Shown: positions 43,378-52,936, counted from the stretch's first letter. The stretch: DNA of 64,000 nt from Roseomonas haemaphysalidis (GCF_017355405.1 NZ_CP061178.1:310001-374000); one strand, 5' to 3'. Notes: generated from the letters alone by a model not told the origin. Translations and numbers: made by a program.

Positions 43378-43824
43378 TCAGCTCGCCAACGGCTTGTTGC
43401 CGTGCGACACGTCCGGCGTGCTGCGGAACAGCGACATGTGGGTGTGCGTCGCCACCCACGGTGCCCCCACCGCACTGCGCCGGAAGGAGCAGGTGGCACG
43501 GCCGGGGCGCGGAAAGGGCGTGCCGTCCGGGTGGTAGCCCGTGGAATCCCAGACCCCCATGCCCACCGCGAACAACCGGTCGGGCGAGACCAGCGCCTGC
43601 ACCTCGTCCAGCTTCCAGGTGAAGCCGTCGATGGTGGGCCAGACCTTGCGCCACTGGTTGGCCTCGGCGTTGTCGCGGCCGGGCACGAAGTCGCTGAAGG
43701 TGCCGAAGGCGATGAAATCCTCGGCGAAGAGATGGCGCGCGGCGGCGAAGTCCACGGCGCGGACGTGCTCGGCCAGCTCGCGGAACCAGTCGCGGACCAG
43801 GGCGTGGTCGGTCGGGTCTGTCAT
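43378..43824 (-). CDS. Nuclear transport factor 2-like (SnoaL) protein
   Basis: 148-residue NTF2-like fold protein: VRDWFRELAEHVRAVDFAAARHLFAEDFIAFGTF at the start (two helices and a strand), then RKVWPTIDGFTWKLDEVQALV, then the beta-sheet ending GAPWVATHTHMSLFRS. The family includes small hydrolases, isomerases and ligand binders. No catalytic set can be assigned with confidence. It begins eight bases after the stop of a Bug receptor gene on the same strand, so the two form an operon. AAAGG lies before ATG 43824. Confidence 0.8.
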   Translation of the reverse strand: MTDPTDHALVRDWFRELAEHVRAVDFAAARHLFAEDFIAFGTFSDFVPGRDNAEANQWRKVWPTIDGFTWKLDEVQALVSPDRLFAVGMGVWDSTGYHPDGTPFPRPGRATCSFRRSAVGAPWVATHTHMSLFRSTPDVSHGNKPLAS

Positions 43825-43832
43825 GGCAACCT

Positions 43833-44810
43833 TTATTGCGGTTCGAACTGTGCGATCTGCAACAGCTTGGCGCTGCGGGCAACGTCCTCGGCGATGGCGG
43901 CCTCCACCTGCGGGATGGTTTCCCGCACCGGCTCGAAGCCCTGGGCCGCGAGGCGCGACACCATGTCCGGCTGGTGCAGGCCTTCCACGATGACGCTGTT
44001 GAGCCGCGCCGCGATCTCCGGCGGCAGGCCGCGCGGGCCCCAGATGCCGTACCAGGAATAGAACTCGAAGCCCGGCAGGCCGGACTCCGCCAGGGTCGGC
44101 AGTTCCGCCGCCAGCGGCGTGCGCGTGGGCGTGGCGATGCCCAGCCCCCTGAGCTGCCCGCCGCGCACCATGGGCAGGGTCGCCAGCACGGGGTCGAACA
44201 TCAGCTGCACGTTGCCGGCCGCCACATCCGTGAGCGCCGGGGCGGAGCCGCGATACGGCACCACCTCGATCTCCGTTCCCGCCGCGCGGTTGAACTCGAT
44301 GGACGCCAGATGCCCGGCGGCGCCGAGCGAGGAGGTGGCGAAGGACCATCTGCGCGGCTCGGCCTTTACCGCCGCGATCAGCTCGGCCACCGACCTCGGC
44401 GCCAGCCGCGGGTCCATCACCAGCACGCAGGGGCCGCGCGCGGTGCGGGCCAGCGGCAGAAAGTCGGCGATGGGGTCGTAGGGCACGCTTTTCATCACGT
44501 ACCGGGCCATGGGATGGATCGAGGCGGAGCCCATCACGGTGTAGCCGTCGGGCGGGGCCTGCAGCATCGCCTGGCCACCCAGCGTGCCGCTGCCGCCCGA
44601 GCGGTTCTCCACCACCACGGTGACGCCCAGCGCTTCCTGCATCTTCAGCGCGGCGAGGCGGGCCATGGCGTCCGTCGCGGCGCCGGGCGTGTAGGGCACG
44701 ATCATGCGGATCGGCCGGTTGGGCCAGCTGCCCTGCGCGCGCACGGCCGGCGCGGCGAGCAGCCCGGCGGCGGCGAGGCCGGTGTGCTTCAGGAAATCAC
44801 GGCGGTCCAT
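43833..44810 (-). CDS. Bug/TctC family periplasmic solute receptor
   Basis: 325-residue tripartite tricarboxylate receptor. The start MDRRDFLKHTGLAAAGLLAAP is cut here as a perfect Tat motif (RRDFLK), so export is probably folded. Mature motifs are WPNRPIRMIVPYTPGAATDAM, VVENRSGGSGTLGG, PDGYTVMGS, and LPPEIAARLNSVIVEGL. No TctA or TctB membrane genes are adjacent, as with the first Bug gene at 26.5 kb. Upstream is the upp gene on the opposite strand; downstream is the NTF2-like gene. Start ATG 44810 gives the clean signal; earlier in-frame codons look non-coding. Confidence 0.92.
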   Translation of the reverse strand: MDRRDFLKHTGLAAAGLLAAPAVRAQGSWPNRPIRMIVPYTPGAATDAMARLAALKMQEALGVTVVVENRSGGSGTLGGQAMLQAPPDGYTVMGSASIHPMARYVMKSVPYDPIADFLPLARTARGPCVLVMDPRLAPRSVAELIAAVKAEPRRWSFATSSLGAAGHLASIEFNRAAGTEIEVVPYRGSAPALTDVAAGNVQLMFDPVLATLPMVRGGQLRGLGIATPTRTPLAAELPTLAESGLPGFEFYSWYGIWGPRGLPPEIAARLNSVIVEGLHQPDMVSRLAAQGFEPVRETIPQVEAAIAEDVARSAKLLQIAQFEPQ

Positions 44811-44973
44811 CGGGTGGCTCCAACGGCGATGAACCCGGAGCGTGCCGCAGCGCGGCAAAACACGCAACACCGAAGGCTAATCATATATTCCACGTTTCAT
44901 TGCGCGATATGCTGAACACTGGACACTCCCCCCCAGGGTAGCGGAAGAGCAGCCGCAGCATAGGAGAGCGACG

Positions 44974-45624
44974 ATGGCCGACAACACCACCCTCCCCGCC
45001 CAGGTCACGGTGATCGGCCATCCGCTGGTGCGTCACAAGCTGACCCTGCTGCGCCAGGTCGGCACGGCGACCAGCGAGTTCCGGCGCCTGGCGCGCGAGA
45101 TCAGCCTGCTGATGGCCTATGAGCTGACACGCGACCTGCCGATCGAGCTGACCGAGATCGAAACTCCGCTGGAGGTGATGCAGGCGCCGATCCTGGCGGG
45201 CAAAAAGCTGTGCATCGTGTCCATCCTGCGCGCCGGCAACGGCATCGCGGACGGCATGCTGGAGCTGCTGCCTTCCGCCCGGGTCGGCCATGTCGGCCTT
45301 TTCCGCGACCATGAGACGCTGCGGCCCGTGGAATACTATCGCAAGCTGCCCGAGGACATCGGCGATCGGCTGGTGATCGTGGTGGACCCGATGCTGGCGA
45401 CCGGCCATTCCGCCGCCGCCGCGCTGGCGCTGCTGAAGCAGGCCGGCGCCACGCAGTTGCGCTTCGCCTGCCTGCTGGCGGCGCCCGAGGGCCTGGAGGT
45501 GCTGACCCGGGCCCACCCGGACGTGCCGGTCTTCACCTGCGCGGTCGACCGGCAGCTCGACGAGCGTGGCTACATCCGCCCCGGGCTCGGCGACGCCGGG
45601 GACCGGCTGTACGGCACGAAATAA
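44974..45624 (+). CDS. upp: Uracil phosphoribosyltransferase
   Basis: Salvages uracil with PRPP to UMP. 216 residues. Landmarks are [16 protein letters not shown] at the N-terminus, the [20 protein letters not shown] segment, the PRPP-binding [16 protein letters not shown] (GHS in place of the more common GGS), and the uracil-binding C-terminus [26 protein letters not shown]-type sequence precedes ATG 44974. The upstream ~160 bases are AT-rich and probably hold its promoter and that of the divergent Bug gene. It is a single housekeeping gene. Confidence 0.95.
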   Translation: MADNTTLPAQVTVIGHPLVRHKLTLLRQVGTATSEFRRLAREISLLMAYELTRDLPIELTEIETPLEVMQAPILAGKKLCIVSILRAGNGIADGMLELLPSARVGHVGLFRDHETLRPVEYYRKLPEDIGDRLVIVVDPMLATGHSAAAALALLKQAGATQLRFACLLAAPEGLEVLTRAHPDVPVFTCAVDRQLDERGYIRPGLGDAGDRLYGTK

Positions 45625-45689
45625 ATCGGAGGCCGCCGCGTGGGTTCCGCCATCCCGGTCCGTATCATGGAGGAACAGCAGGGCCGCGC

Positions 45690-46319
45690 ATGTCCGTCTC
45701 GCTTCTCCTCCGGGCCCGCAGGGCCGAGCCGCCCATCGCCCCGCGCCTGAACGCCGGCGCCGCGCCGCTGGACCGCGACCTGGACGCGGCGGCGGACGAG
45801 CTGCTGCTCGGCTGGGCGGCGGAAGGCGACCGCCGGGCCTTTGACCGGCTGGCGCTGCGCCACCTGCCCCGGCTGTTCCGCGTTGCCTGCCGCATCACCG
45901 GCGACAGCGGCGCGGCCGAGGAGGTGGCGCAGGAAGCCATGCTCCGCGCCTGGCAGGCGGCGGCGCGCTTCGACCCTGCCCGCGCAAGCGTCTCGACCTG
46001 GCTGCATCGCATCGCCACCAACATCGCGATCGACCGGCGGCGGGCCTGGCGCCCCGCCGTGGCGCCCGACCAGGCCCTGCGCGACCCCGGCCCCGACCCC
46101 GAGCAGCGGCTGTCCGACCGCCAGCAGCGCCTGGCCCTGGCGGAAGCGGTGGCCGAGCTGCCGGCGCGCCAGCGGGCGGCACTGGCACTGTTCTACGACA
46201 ACGAGATGCCGGGGGCCGAGGCCGCCGCCGCACTGTCCGTGTCCACCCGGGCGCTGGAAGGGCTGCTGCGGCGGGCCCGGCGGTTTCTGGCCGCGCGGTT
46301 GGGCGGAGAGGGAGGATGA
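45690..46319 (+). CDS. ECF-type RNA polymerase sigma factor
   Basis: 209-residue sigma-70 family factor with regions 2 and 4 only. Region 2: FDRLALRHLPRLFRVACRIT, AEEVAQEAMLRAW, and VSTWLHRIATNIAIDRRR (the -10 recognition helix). Region 4: AEAVAELPARQRAALALFYD and AAALSVSTRALEGLLRRAR. A ~35-residue N-terminal extension precedes region 2. It is the first gene of a seven-gene chain; its stop overlaps the next gene by four bases. It likely directs expression of this operon when its anti-sigma partner is inactivated. Confidence 0.92.
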   Translation: MSVSLLLRARRAEPPIAPRLNAGAAPLDRDLDAAADELLLGWAAEGDRRAFDRLALRHLPRLFRVACRITGDSGAAEEVAQEAMLRAWQAAARFDPARASVSTWLHRIATNIAIDRRRAWRPAVAPDQALRDPGPDPEQRLSDRQQRLALAEAVAELPARQRAALALFYDNEMPGAEAAAALSVSTRALEGLLRRARRFLAARLGGEGG

Positions 46320-46738
46320 GCATGCGCATGGTCCGCTTCGCCGACCTGTTGGACAGCCACGGCGCCGACTTGGCGCGCTGGCCGGCGGCCGAGGCCCCGG
46401 CCGCCCGCGCCCTGCTGGCGGAAAGCCCGGAGGCGCAGCGGCGCCTGCGGGCGGCGGCCCGGCTGGACGCGCGGCTGCGCGCCAGCCGGGCCGGGCCGGA
46501 CGACGCGGCGCTGGCCCGCATGCGCGCCCATGTGGCGCGGGAAGTGGCACGCTCGCCTTTGCCGGCGCGTCCCGGCTGGCGGCAGTGGCTGCGGCCCCTG
46601 TTGCCCATGGGCGGCGGTGCCGTGCTGGCGCTGGCGGCCTGCGGCGTGTGGCTCAGCCTGTCGCCGCCTTCCCCTTTCACCGGCACGGCGGACTTCAGCG
46701 CGCCGCGCCAGATCGCGATGATCGAGAGCACCGACTGA
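46316..46738 (+). CDS. Probable anti-sigma factor (single-pass membrane protein)
   Basis: 140 residues. A cytosolic N-terminal part of ~95 residues rich in Ala, Arg and Leu (FADLLDSHGADLARWPAAEA) is followed by one membrane span (LPMGGGAVLALAACGVWLSL, near 95-115) and a short periplasmic tail. The layout matches CnrY/RseA-type anti-sigma factors, and the gene overlaps the ECF sigma gene by four bases (ATGA). No zinc-binding ZAS motif (HxxxCxxC) is seen. The anti-sigma role rests on position and topology. Confidence 0.7.
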   Translation: MSMRMVRFADLLDSHGADLARWPAAEAPAARALLAESPEAQRRLRAAARLDARLRASRAGPDDAALARMRAHVAREVARSPLPARPGWRQWLRPLLPMGGGAVLALAACGVWLSLSPPSPFTGTADFSAPRQIAMIESTD

Positions 46739-46740
46739 CC

Positions 46741-47169
46741 ATGCGCATTTCCGCCGGGATGGCCCTGAGGGCGGCGCTTGGCGCTTCCCTCGCCCTCAAC
46801 CTCGTCTTCGCCGCGCTGCTGTTCTGGCAGGGCCCGGCCCGGCCGCGCGGCGTGCGCGGCCTGGAGGCACGCATGGAACGCGCCTTGGGCGAGGAAGACC
46901 GCGTCACCTTCCGCCGCATCATGGAAGCCAACCGCCCGAGCTACGAGGCGGCGCAGCAGAGCATGCGGCAAACGGCCCCCGCCATCGCCGCGGCCCTCGG
47001 CGCCGAGCCGTTTTCCGAGGACGCGCTGCGCGCGGCGCTGCAGGCCGGCCGGGAAGGCTGGCGGGCGTTCAGCGAAAGCTATGAGAACAGCCTGACCAAG
47101 GCCACCGCCGCCATCTCGCCCGATGGCCGCCGCCGCTTGCTGGCGGACCTGCCGGGGCACGCCGAATGA
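46741..47169 (+). CDS. Periplasmic heavy-metal-sensor/Spy-like protein
   Basis: 142 residues. An N-terminal membrane anchor (LRAALGASLALNLVFAALLF) is followed by a helical periplasmic domain with the RxxFRRIMEANRP-type segment of the periplasmic heavy-metal sensor family (CnrX, ZraP, Spy relatives). It carries only one His (near the C-terminus) and no Cys, so the His/Met metal site of CnrX is missing; it may sense misfolding or drugs instead. It starts two bases after the anti-sigma stop and overlaps the outer membrane factor start by four bases. Confidence 0.75.
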   Translation: MRISAGMALRAALGASLALNLVFAALLFWQGPARPRGVRGLEARMERALGEEDRVTFRRIMEANRPSYEAAQQSMRQTAPAIAAALGAEPFSEDALRAALQAGREGWRAFSESYENSLTKATAAISPDGRRRLLADLPGHAE

Positions 47170-48530
47170 GCCGCGCCGCCCCCGCCCTGCTGGCCGTGCT
47201 GCTGCTGGCCGGCTGCGCCTTCCGCCCCGACCCCGCGCAATCCGGCCTGAGCACCCCCGCCGCCTTTCGCGACGCCGCCGCCCGCGCCCCCGCGCAATGG
47301 CCGGACCCGCATTGGTGGCGCGGCTTCAACGCGCCGGAGCTGGACCGGCTGATGGCCGAATCCGCCGCTGGCGCCTTTGATCTCGCCGCCGCCGCCGCGC
47401 GGGTGCGGCAGGCGGACGCGCAGGCGCGCATCGCGGGCTCTCCGCTACTGCCCTTTGTCAGCGCCGGGGCGAATGCGTCGCGCCGCCAGGTCGGCGGCTT
47501 CCGCCGCAGCACCGCCTATGACGCCACGCTGTCGGCCAGCTACGAGATCGATTTCTGGGGCCGCAACCGCAACACGGCGGACGCCGCCCGGCTGGCGGCA
47601 GTGGCCTCGCGCTTCGATGCCGTGACGGTGATGCTGACCACCCAGAGCAGCGTGGCCAACACCTATTTCGACATCGTGGCGACGCGCGAGCAGCTGCGCG
47701 TGCAAACAGAGAACCTGGAAGCCGCGCGGCGCATCCTCACCGTGATCCGCGCCCAGGTGGCCGCGGGCATCGCCACGGGGCTGGACCTGGCGCAGCAGGA
47801 AACCGTGGTGGCGCAGCAGGAAGCGCAGCTGCCCTCGCTGCGGCAGGGCATCGCGCAAAGCACCAACGCGCTGGCGGTGCTGCTGGGCCGCCCGCCCGAG
47901 GAAGTAGAGGTCGCGGCCGGCGGGCTGGACACGCTGCGCGTGCCCTCCACCACCCCCGGCCTGCCGAGCGAGCTGCTGGCCCGCCGCCCGGACGTTTACG
48001 CGGCCGAGGCGCAGCTCGCCGCCAGCAACGCCGACATCGCCGCCGCCCGCGCGGCGCTGTTGCCGAGCGTGACGCTGTCGGCCTCCGGCGGCCTCAGCGG
48101 CGCCGTGTTCGGCACGCTGCTGCGGCCGGATGCCCAGGTCTGGTCGCTGGCGTCCGGCGTGACGCAGACCATCTTCGACAACGGCGCGTTGCGCGGGCGG
48201 GTGGACCTGACGCAGGCGCAGGCCGAGGAGCTGGTGGTGGAATACCGCCGCGCCATCGTGGCCGCCCTGGCGGATGTCGAGGATTCCCTGGTGGCGCTGC
48301 GCGAAACCACGGAGCAGGAGCGGCTGCGGGTGGAAGCGGAAGGCCGCGCGTCACGCGCCGCCGGCATCGCGGAATCGCAGCTGCGCGCCGGCACCATCAA
48401 CCTGATCACCCTGCTGAACACCCAGCAGACCCTTTATACCGCGCGCAACGCGCTGGTGTCGGCGCGGCTGCAGCGGCTGCAAGCCGCCGTCGGCCTGTTC
48501 CGGGCGCTGGGCGGCGGGTGGCAACCATGA
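47166..48530 (+). CDS. NodT/OprM-type outer membrane efflux channel lipoprotein
   Basis: 454-residue outer membrane factor. The lipobox LLLAGC is at the end of the signal peptide. Two repeated OEP halves follow: WWRGFNAPELDRLMAESAAG, VLLGRPPEEVEV, LLARRPDVYAAEAQLAASNAD and the second-half equivalent ending TLYTARNALVSARLQRLQAAVG. It forms the trimeric exit duct of the tripartite pump with the MdtA-like and MdtBC-like proteins. It overlaps both neighbours (ATGA at each junction), so expression is tightly coupled. Confidence 0.94.
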   Translation: MSRAAPALLAVLLLAGCAFRPDPAQSGLSTPAAFRDAAARAPAQWPDPHWWRGFNAPELDRLMAESAAGAFDLAAAAARVRQADAQARIAGSPLLPFVSAGANASRRQVGGFRRSTAYDATLSASYEIDFWGRNRNTADAARLAAVASRFDAVTVMLTTQSSVANTYFDIVATREQLRVQTENLEAARRILTVIRAQVAAGIATGLDLAQQETVVAQQEAQLPSLRQGIAQSTNALAVLLGRPPEEVEVAAGGLDTLRVPSTTPGLPSELLARRPDVYAAEAQLAASNADIAAARAALLPSVTLSASGGLSGAVFGTLLRPDAQVWSLASGVTQTIFDNGALRGRVDLTQAQAEELVVEYRRAIVAALADVEDSLVALRETTEQERLRVEAEGRASRAAGIAESQLRAGTINLITLLNTQQTLYTARNALVSARLQRLQAAVGLFRALGGGWQP

Positions 48531-49840
48531 GCCGAAAGACCACGATGGCCCGAGCGTTCCGCCTTTTCATGCTGCTGCTGTTGCTGGCAGGCCTCCTGGC
48601 CGCCGGCTGGTGGTGGTGGAACGCCCGCACCGCCGCGCAGCCGGCGGCCCAGGGCCAGGGCCAAGGGCAGCGGCGCGGGGCGGGCGGTGCCGCCGGCCCG
48701 GGTGCGCAGGCCATTCCCGTGACGATGGCCGCCGCCACGCGGCGCGACCTGCCCCTGACGCTGGACACGCTGGGCACGGCGGCGGCGCTGGCCAGCGTCA
48801 CCGTCCGCTCCCAGGTGTCGGGGCAGTTGATGGAGGTGCTGTTCCAGGAAGGCCAGGAGGTGAAGGCCGGGGACGTGCTGGCGCGCATCGACGACCGCAC
48901 CTACCGCGCCGCCCTGGCCCAGGCCGAGGCCAAGCGGGCGTTCGACGCCGCGCAGCTGGCCAATGCCCGCACCGACCTTGCCCGCTACCAGTCGCTGCTG
49001 GCCGCCAGCGGCGTCACGCGCCAGCAGGTGGACACGCAGCGCTCGCAGGTGGCGATGTACGAGGCGCAGATCCAGCAGGACCAGGCGGCCATCGACACGG
49101 CGAAGACCCAGCTGGACTTCACCACCATCCGCAGCCCCATCGCCGGGCGCGTCGGCCTGCGGCAGGTGGATGCGGGCAACCTGGTGGGCACGTCCGACAG
49201 CAACGGCATCGTTACCGTCACGCAGCTGCGGCCCATCGGCGTCACCTTCAGCCTGCCACAGCAGGAGCTGCCGAGGCTGCTGCGCGCCATGGCCGCCGGC
49301 CCCGTGCCGGTGAGCAGCGTGCCCGCCCTGCCGGGCGAGGCGGTGGAGGGCGGCACCGTGCTGACGGTGGACAACGCGGTTGACCCCACCACCGGCACCG
49401 TGAAGGTCAAGGCCGTGTTCGCCAATGACGGCGGGCGGCTGTGGCCGGCGGCCTTTGTGAACCTGCGCATCCGCATGGAGGTGGTGCAGAATGCCGTGGT
49501 GGTGCCGCTGGTGGCGGTGCAGCAGGGCCCGCGCGGCGCCTTCGCCTTCGTGGTCAAGCCCGACAACACGGTGGAGATGCGCGACCTGAAGCTCGGCGCC
49601 GTGACGCAGGACGAGGCGGTGATCGCCGAAGGGCTGGCGGTGGGCGAGAACGTCGTCACCTCCGGCGCGCTGCGGCTCAACCCCGGCAGCCGCGTGGCGG
49701 TGGCCGAGCCCGCGGCCGCGCCCGCCCGCACGGCGCCGGCCGGCGAAAGCGGCCCGCGGCGCGAGCGCACCCGCCCCGGCGCGGCGCCCACCCCGCCCCC
49801 CGCATCGGCGCCCGGCGCCACCACGGGTGCCACGCCGTGA
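48527..49840 (+). CDS. mdtA: RND efflux periplasmic adaptor (MdtA-like)
   Basis: 437-residue membrane fusion protein. One N-terminal anchor or uncleaved signal (MLLLLLLAGLLAAGWWWW), then lipoyl halves (VTVRSQVSGQLMEVLFQEGQ and DFTTIRSPIAGRVGLRQVD), an alpha hairpin, beta-barrel and membrane-proximal domain (VVPLVAVQQGPRGAFAFVV). A ~40-residue Ala/Pro-rich tail ends it. The ATG at 48527 overlaps the preceding stop, and its stop overlaps the GTG of the first RND gene (GTGA). Being followed by two different RND permeases supports the MdtABC arrangement. Confidence 0.93.
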   Translation: MSRKTTMARAFRLFMLLLLLAGLLAAGWWWWNARTAAQPAAQGQGQGQRRGAGGAAGPGAQAIPVTMAAATRRDLPLTLDTLGTAAALASVTVRSQVSGQLMEVLFQEGQEVKAGDVLARIDDRTYRAALAQAEAKRAFDAAQLANARTDLARYQSLLAASGVTRQQVDTQRSQVAMYEAQIQQDQAAIDTAKTQLDFTTIRSPIAGRVGLRQVDAGNLVGTSDSNGIVTVTQLRPIGVTFSLPQQELPRLLRAMAAGPVPVSSVPALPGEAVEGGTVLTVDNAVDPTTGTVKVKAVFANDGGRLWPAAFVNLRIRMEVVQNAVVVPLVAVQQGPRGAFAFVVKPDNTVEMRDLKLGAVTQDEAVIAEGLAVGENVVTSGALRLNPGSRVAVAEPAAAPARTAPAGESGPRRERTRPGAAPTPPPASAPGATTGATP

Positions 49841-52800
49841 ACATCGCCGCCCCCTTCATCGCCCGCCCCGTCGCCACCACGCTGCTGGCCATCGCGGTGC
49901 TGCTGGCGGGGGTGCTGGGCTATCTGCGGCTGCCGGTCTCGGCCTTGCCCAACGTCGACTTCCCGACCATCGAGATCAGCACGCAGCTGCCCGGCGCGTC
50001 GTCCGAAACCTCGGCCTTGCTGGTGACGGCGCCGCTGGAACGGCAGCTCGCGCAGATCTCCGGGCTGGCCAGCATGTCCTCGGTGTCCGGCCCGGGCGTC
50101 AGCCGCATCACGCTGCAGTTCGTGCTGGCCAAGAGCATGGACGAGGCGACGCAGGACGTGCAGGCGGCGCTGGACGCGGCGCGCGGCACGCTGCCCAGCA
50201 CGCTGCCCTACCCGCCGCTGTATTCCAAGGTGAACCCGGCCGACCCGCCGATCGTGACGCTGGCGCTGAGCTCTGACACCTTGCCCATGGCGCGGCTGTC
50301 GGACACCGCCGACACGCTGCTGGCGCAGAAGCTGGCGCAGGTCAGCGGCGTCGGCCGCGTGACGGTGCAGGGCAACATGCGCCCCGCCGTGCGGCTGCGC
50401 ATCGACCCGGCGCGGCTGGCCGCCTATGGCCTGGGGATGGAGGCGGTGCGCACCGCCGTCATCAACGCCAACCTGAATTCCCCCAAGGGCTCGCTGGACG
50501 GGCCGCGGCAATCCTCCACCATCCTGGCCAACGACCAGATCACCACGGCGGCCGAGTTCGCCGATGTCGTGATCGCCTTCGCCAACGGCGCGCCCGTGCG
50601 GCTGCGCGACGTCGGCACGGCGGTGGAAGCGCTGGAAAACGCCCGCAACGGCGCCTGGCACGATGGGCACGAGGCCATCCTGATCGACGTGCAGCGCCAG
50701 CCCGGCGCCAACATCGTCAGCACCGTCGCGCAGATCCAGGCCATCCTGCCGGAGCTGCGCACCGCCATTCCCGCGGGCGCGCGCCTGGCCCTGGTGAGCG
50801 ACCGCACCGAAACCATCCGCGCCAGCGTGCATGAGGTGCAGTTCACCCTGGTGCTGTCCATCGCGCTGGTGGTGGGCGTCATCTACCTGTTCCTCGGCAG
50901 CCTGCGCGCGACCCTGGTGCCGGCGGTGTCGCTGCCGCTGTCCATCATCGGCACCTTCGGCGTGATGGCGGCGATGGGATATTCGCTGGACAACCTGTCC
51001 CTGATGGCGCTGACCATCGCCGCCGGCTTCGTGGTGGACGATGCGATCGTGATGATCGAGAACATCGTGCGGCTGATGGAAAAGGGCATGAAGCCGCTGC
51101 AAGCGGCCTTTGAGGGCTCCAAGCAGATCGCCTTCACCATCGTGTCGCTGACCGTGTCGCTGATCGCGGTGTTCATTCCGCTGCTGTTCATGGAGGGCGT
51201 GGTCGGCCGGCTGTTCCGCGAGTTCGCGGAAACCCTGACCGCCGCCGTGCTGGTGTCCATGGTGGTGTCGCTGACGCTGACGCCGATGATGTGCGCGCTG
51301 GTGCTGCGCGCCGGCGCGCACGACAACCCCGGCCTCGCCGCGCGCTGGACCGGCCGGGGCTTCGATTGGCTGCGCGACCGCTACGCCGGCGCGCTGGCCT
51401 TCACCATGCGGCACCAGGTGGCGACGCTGCTGGTCGCCGCCGCCAGTGTGGTGCTGACCGGCTGGCTCTACGTGGTCATGCCCAAGGGCTTTCTGCCGCA
51501 GCAGGACACCGGCCTGCTGCTGATCACCACCGAGGCGCCGCAGGACACCTCCTTCGCCCGCCTCGCCGAGATGCAGGGGGCGCTGGCGGCGGTGGTGCGG
51601 CGGGACCCGGCCGTGGCCTCGGTCGCTTCCGTCGCCGGCTCCGGCACGTTGAACCCGGCGCAGAACACCGGCCGCGTCACCGCGGTGCTGAAGCCGCGCG
51701 AGCAGCGCGACGCCGACGCCTTCGCGGTGATCGAGCGGCTGAAGCCGCGCATGGCCGCCGTGCCCGGCATCGCCGCCTATGCCCAGGCGGTGCAGGACAT
51801 CCAGATCGGCACCCGCACCGCCACAACCGCCTACCAGTACCTGCTGACGGATACCGACGCGGATGAGCTGGGGCAGTGGGCGCCGCAGCTGCTGGACCGG
51901 CTGCGCAACCAGCCGGAACTGCGCGACGTCGCTTCCGACCAGCGGGACGGGGGCCTGCGGCTGCAGATCCGCGTGGACCGCGACCGCGCGGCGCGGCTCG
52001 GCATCACCATGCAGGCCGTGGTCAACGCGTTGTACGATGCCTATGGCCAGCGGCAGATCTCCACCATCTACGGCCAAAGCAACCAGTACCGCGTGGTGCT
52101 GGAAGCCAGTGATGCCATCCGCACCGATGCTTCGGCCGTCGGGCAACTGCGCATCACCGGCAGCACGGCGCAGGTGCCGCTGGCCGAGATCGCCGCCATC
52201 ACCCGCACCAACGGGCCGCTGCTGGTCACGCGGGAAAACCAGTTCCCCGCCGTCACGCTCAGCTTCAACCTCGCCCCCGGCGCCGCGCTGGGCGACGCGG
52301 TGGCCGCCGTGCGCGCGGCGGAACGCGACCTCGCCATGCCCGGCACCATCAACGGGCGCTTCGTGGGCGACGCGGCGGAGTTCGACAGCTCGCTGGCCGG
52401 CCAGCCCTGGCTGATCCTGGCGGCGGTGGTGGTGATCTACCTGGTGCTGGGCATGCTCTACGAGAGCTTCATCCACCCCATCACCATCCTGTCCACGCTG
52501 CCGTCCGCCGGCATCGGCGCGCTGCTGGCGCTGGAGCTGGCGGGGATGGACCTGTCGGTGGTGGGGCTGATCGGCATCATCCTGCTGATGGGCATCGTCA
52601 AGAAGAACGCCATCATGATGATCGACTTCGCGCTGGAAGCGCAGCGCGAGCACGGCATGGCACCGCCCGACGCGATCCGGGAGGCGGCCCTGCTGCGCTT
52701 CCGTCCGATCATGATGACCACGGCCGCGGCCCTACTGGGCGCGCTGCCGCTGATGCTCGGCACCGGCACGGGGGCCGAGCTGCGCCAGCCGCTGGGCGTC

Positions 52801-52932
52801 TCCATCGTCGGCGGGCTGATCCTGAGCCAGATTATCACGCTGTTCACCACGCCCGCCATCTACTTGGCGATGGAGGGCGCCCGCGCCCGCGTCGACCGCT
52901 GGCGGCGCCCCGCCGCCGCCCCGGCGGAGTGA
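49837..52932 (+). CDS. mdtB: RND multidrug transporter subunit MdtB-like
   Basis: 1031-residue inner-membrane RND permease from GTG 49837. It matches MdtB of E. coli in segments such as QPGANIVSTVAQIQAILPEL and LPNVDFPTIEISTQLPGASS. The proton relay DD pair is present in FVVDDAIVMIEN (helix 4) and the helix 10 Lys in GIVKKNAIMMIDFALE. In E. coli MdtB and MdtC form a B2C heterotrimer exporting bile salts, novobiocin and other compounds; MdtB is thought to be the proton-coupled partner that drives the cycle. It is followed four bases later by the MdtC-like gene. Confidence 0.94.
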   Translation: MNIAAPFIARPVATTLLAIAVLLAGVLGYLRLPVSALPNVDFPTIEISTQLPGASSETSALLVTAPLERQLAQISGLASMSSVSGPGVSRITLQFVLAKSMDEATQDVQAALDAARGTLPSTLPYPPLYSKVNPADPPIVTLALSSDTLPMARLSDTADTLLAQKLAQVSGVGRVTVQGNMRPAVRLRIDPARLAAYGLGMEAVRTAVINANLNSPKGSLDGPRQSSTILANDQITTAAEFADVVIAFANGAPVRLRDVGTAVEALENARNGAWHDGHEAILIDVQRQPGANIVSTVAQIQAILPELRTAIPAGARLALVSDRTETIRASVHEVQFTLVLSIALVVGVIYLFLGSLRATLVPAVSLPLSIIGTFGVMAAMGYSLDNLSLMALTIAAGFVVDDAIVMIENIVRLMEKGMKPLQAAFEGSKQIAFTIVSLTVSLIAVFIPLLFMEGVVGRLFREFAETLTAAVLVSMVVSLTLTPMMCALVLRAGAHDNPGLAARWTGRGFDWLRDRYAGALAFTMRHQVATLLVAAASVVLTGWLYVVMPKGFLPQQDTGLLLITTEAPQDTSFARLAEMQGALAAVVRRDPAVASVASVAGSGTLNPAQNTGRVTAVLKPREQRDADAFAVIERLKPRMAAVPGIAAYAQAVQDIQIGTRTATTAYQYLLTDTDADELGQWAPQLLDRLRNQPELRDVASDQRDGGLRLQIRVDRDRAARLGITMQAVVNALYDAYGQRQISTIYGQSNQYRVVLEASDAIRTDASAVGQLRITGSTAQVPLAEIAAITRTNGPLLVTRENQFPAVTLSFNLAPGAALGDAVAAVRAAERDLAMPGTINGRFVGDAAEFDSSLAGQPWLILAAVVVIYLVLGMLYESFIHPITILSTLPSAGIGALLALELAGMDLSVVGLIGIILLMGIVKKNAIMMIDFALEAQREHGMAPPDAIREAALLRFRPIMMTTAAALLGALPLMLGTGTGAELRQPLGVSIVGGLILSQIITLFTTPAIYLAMEGARARVDRWRRPAAAPAE

Positions 52933-52936
52933 GCCG

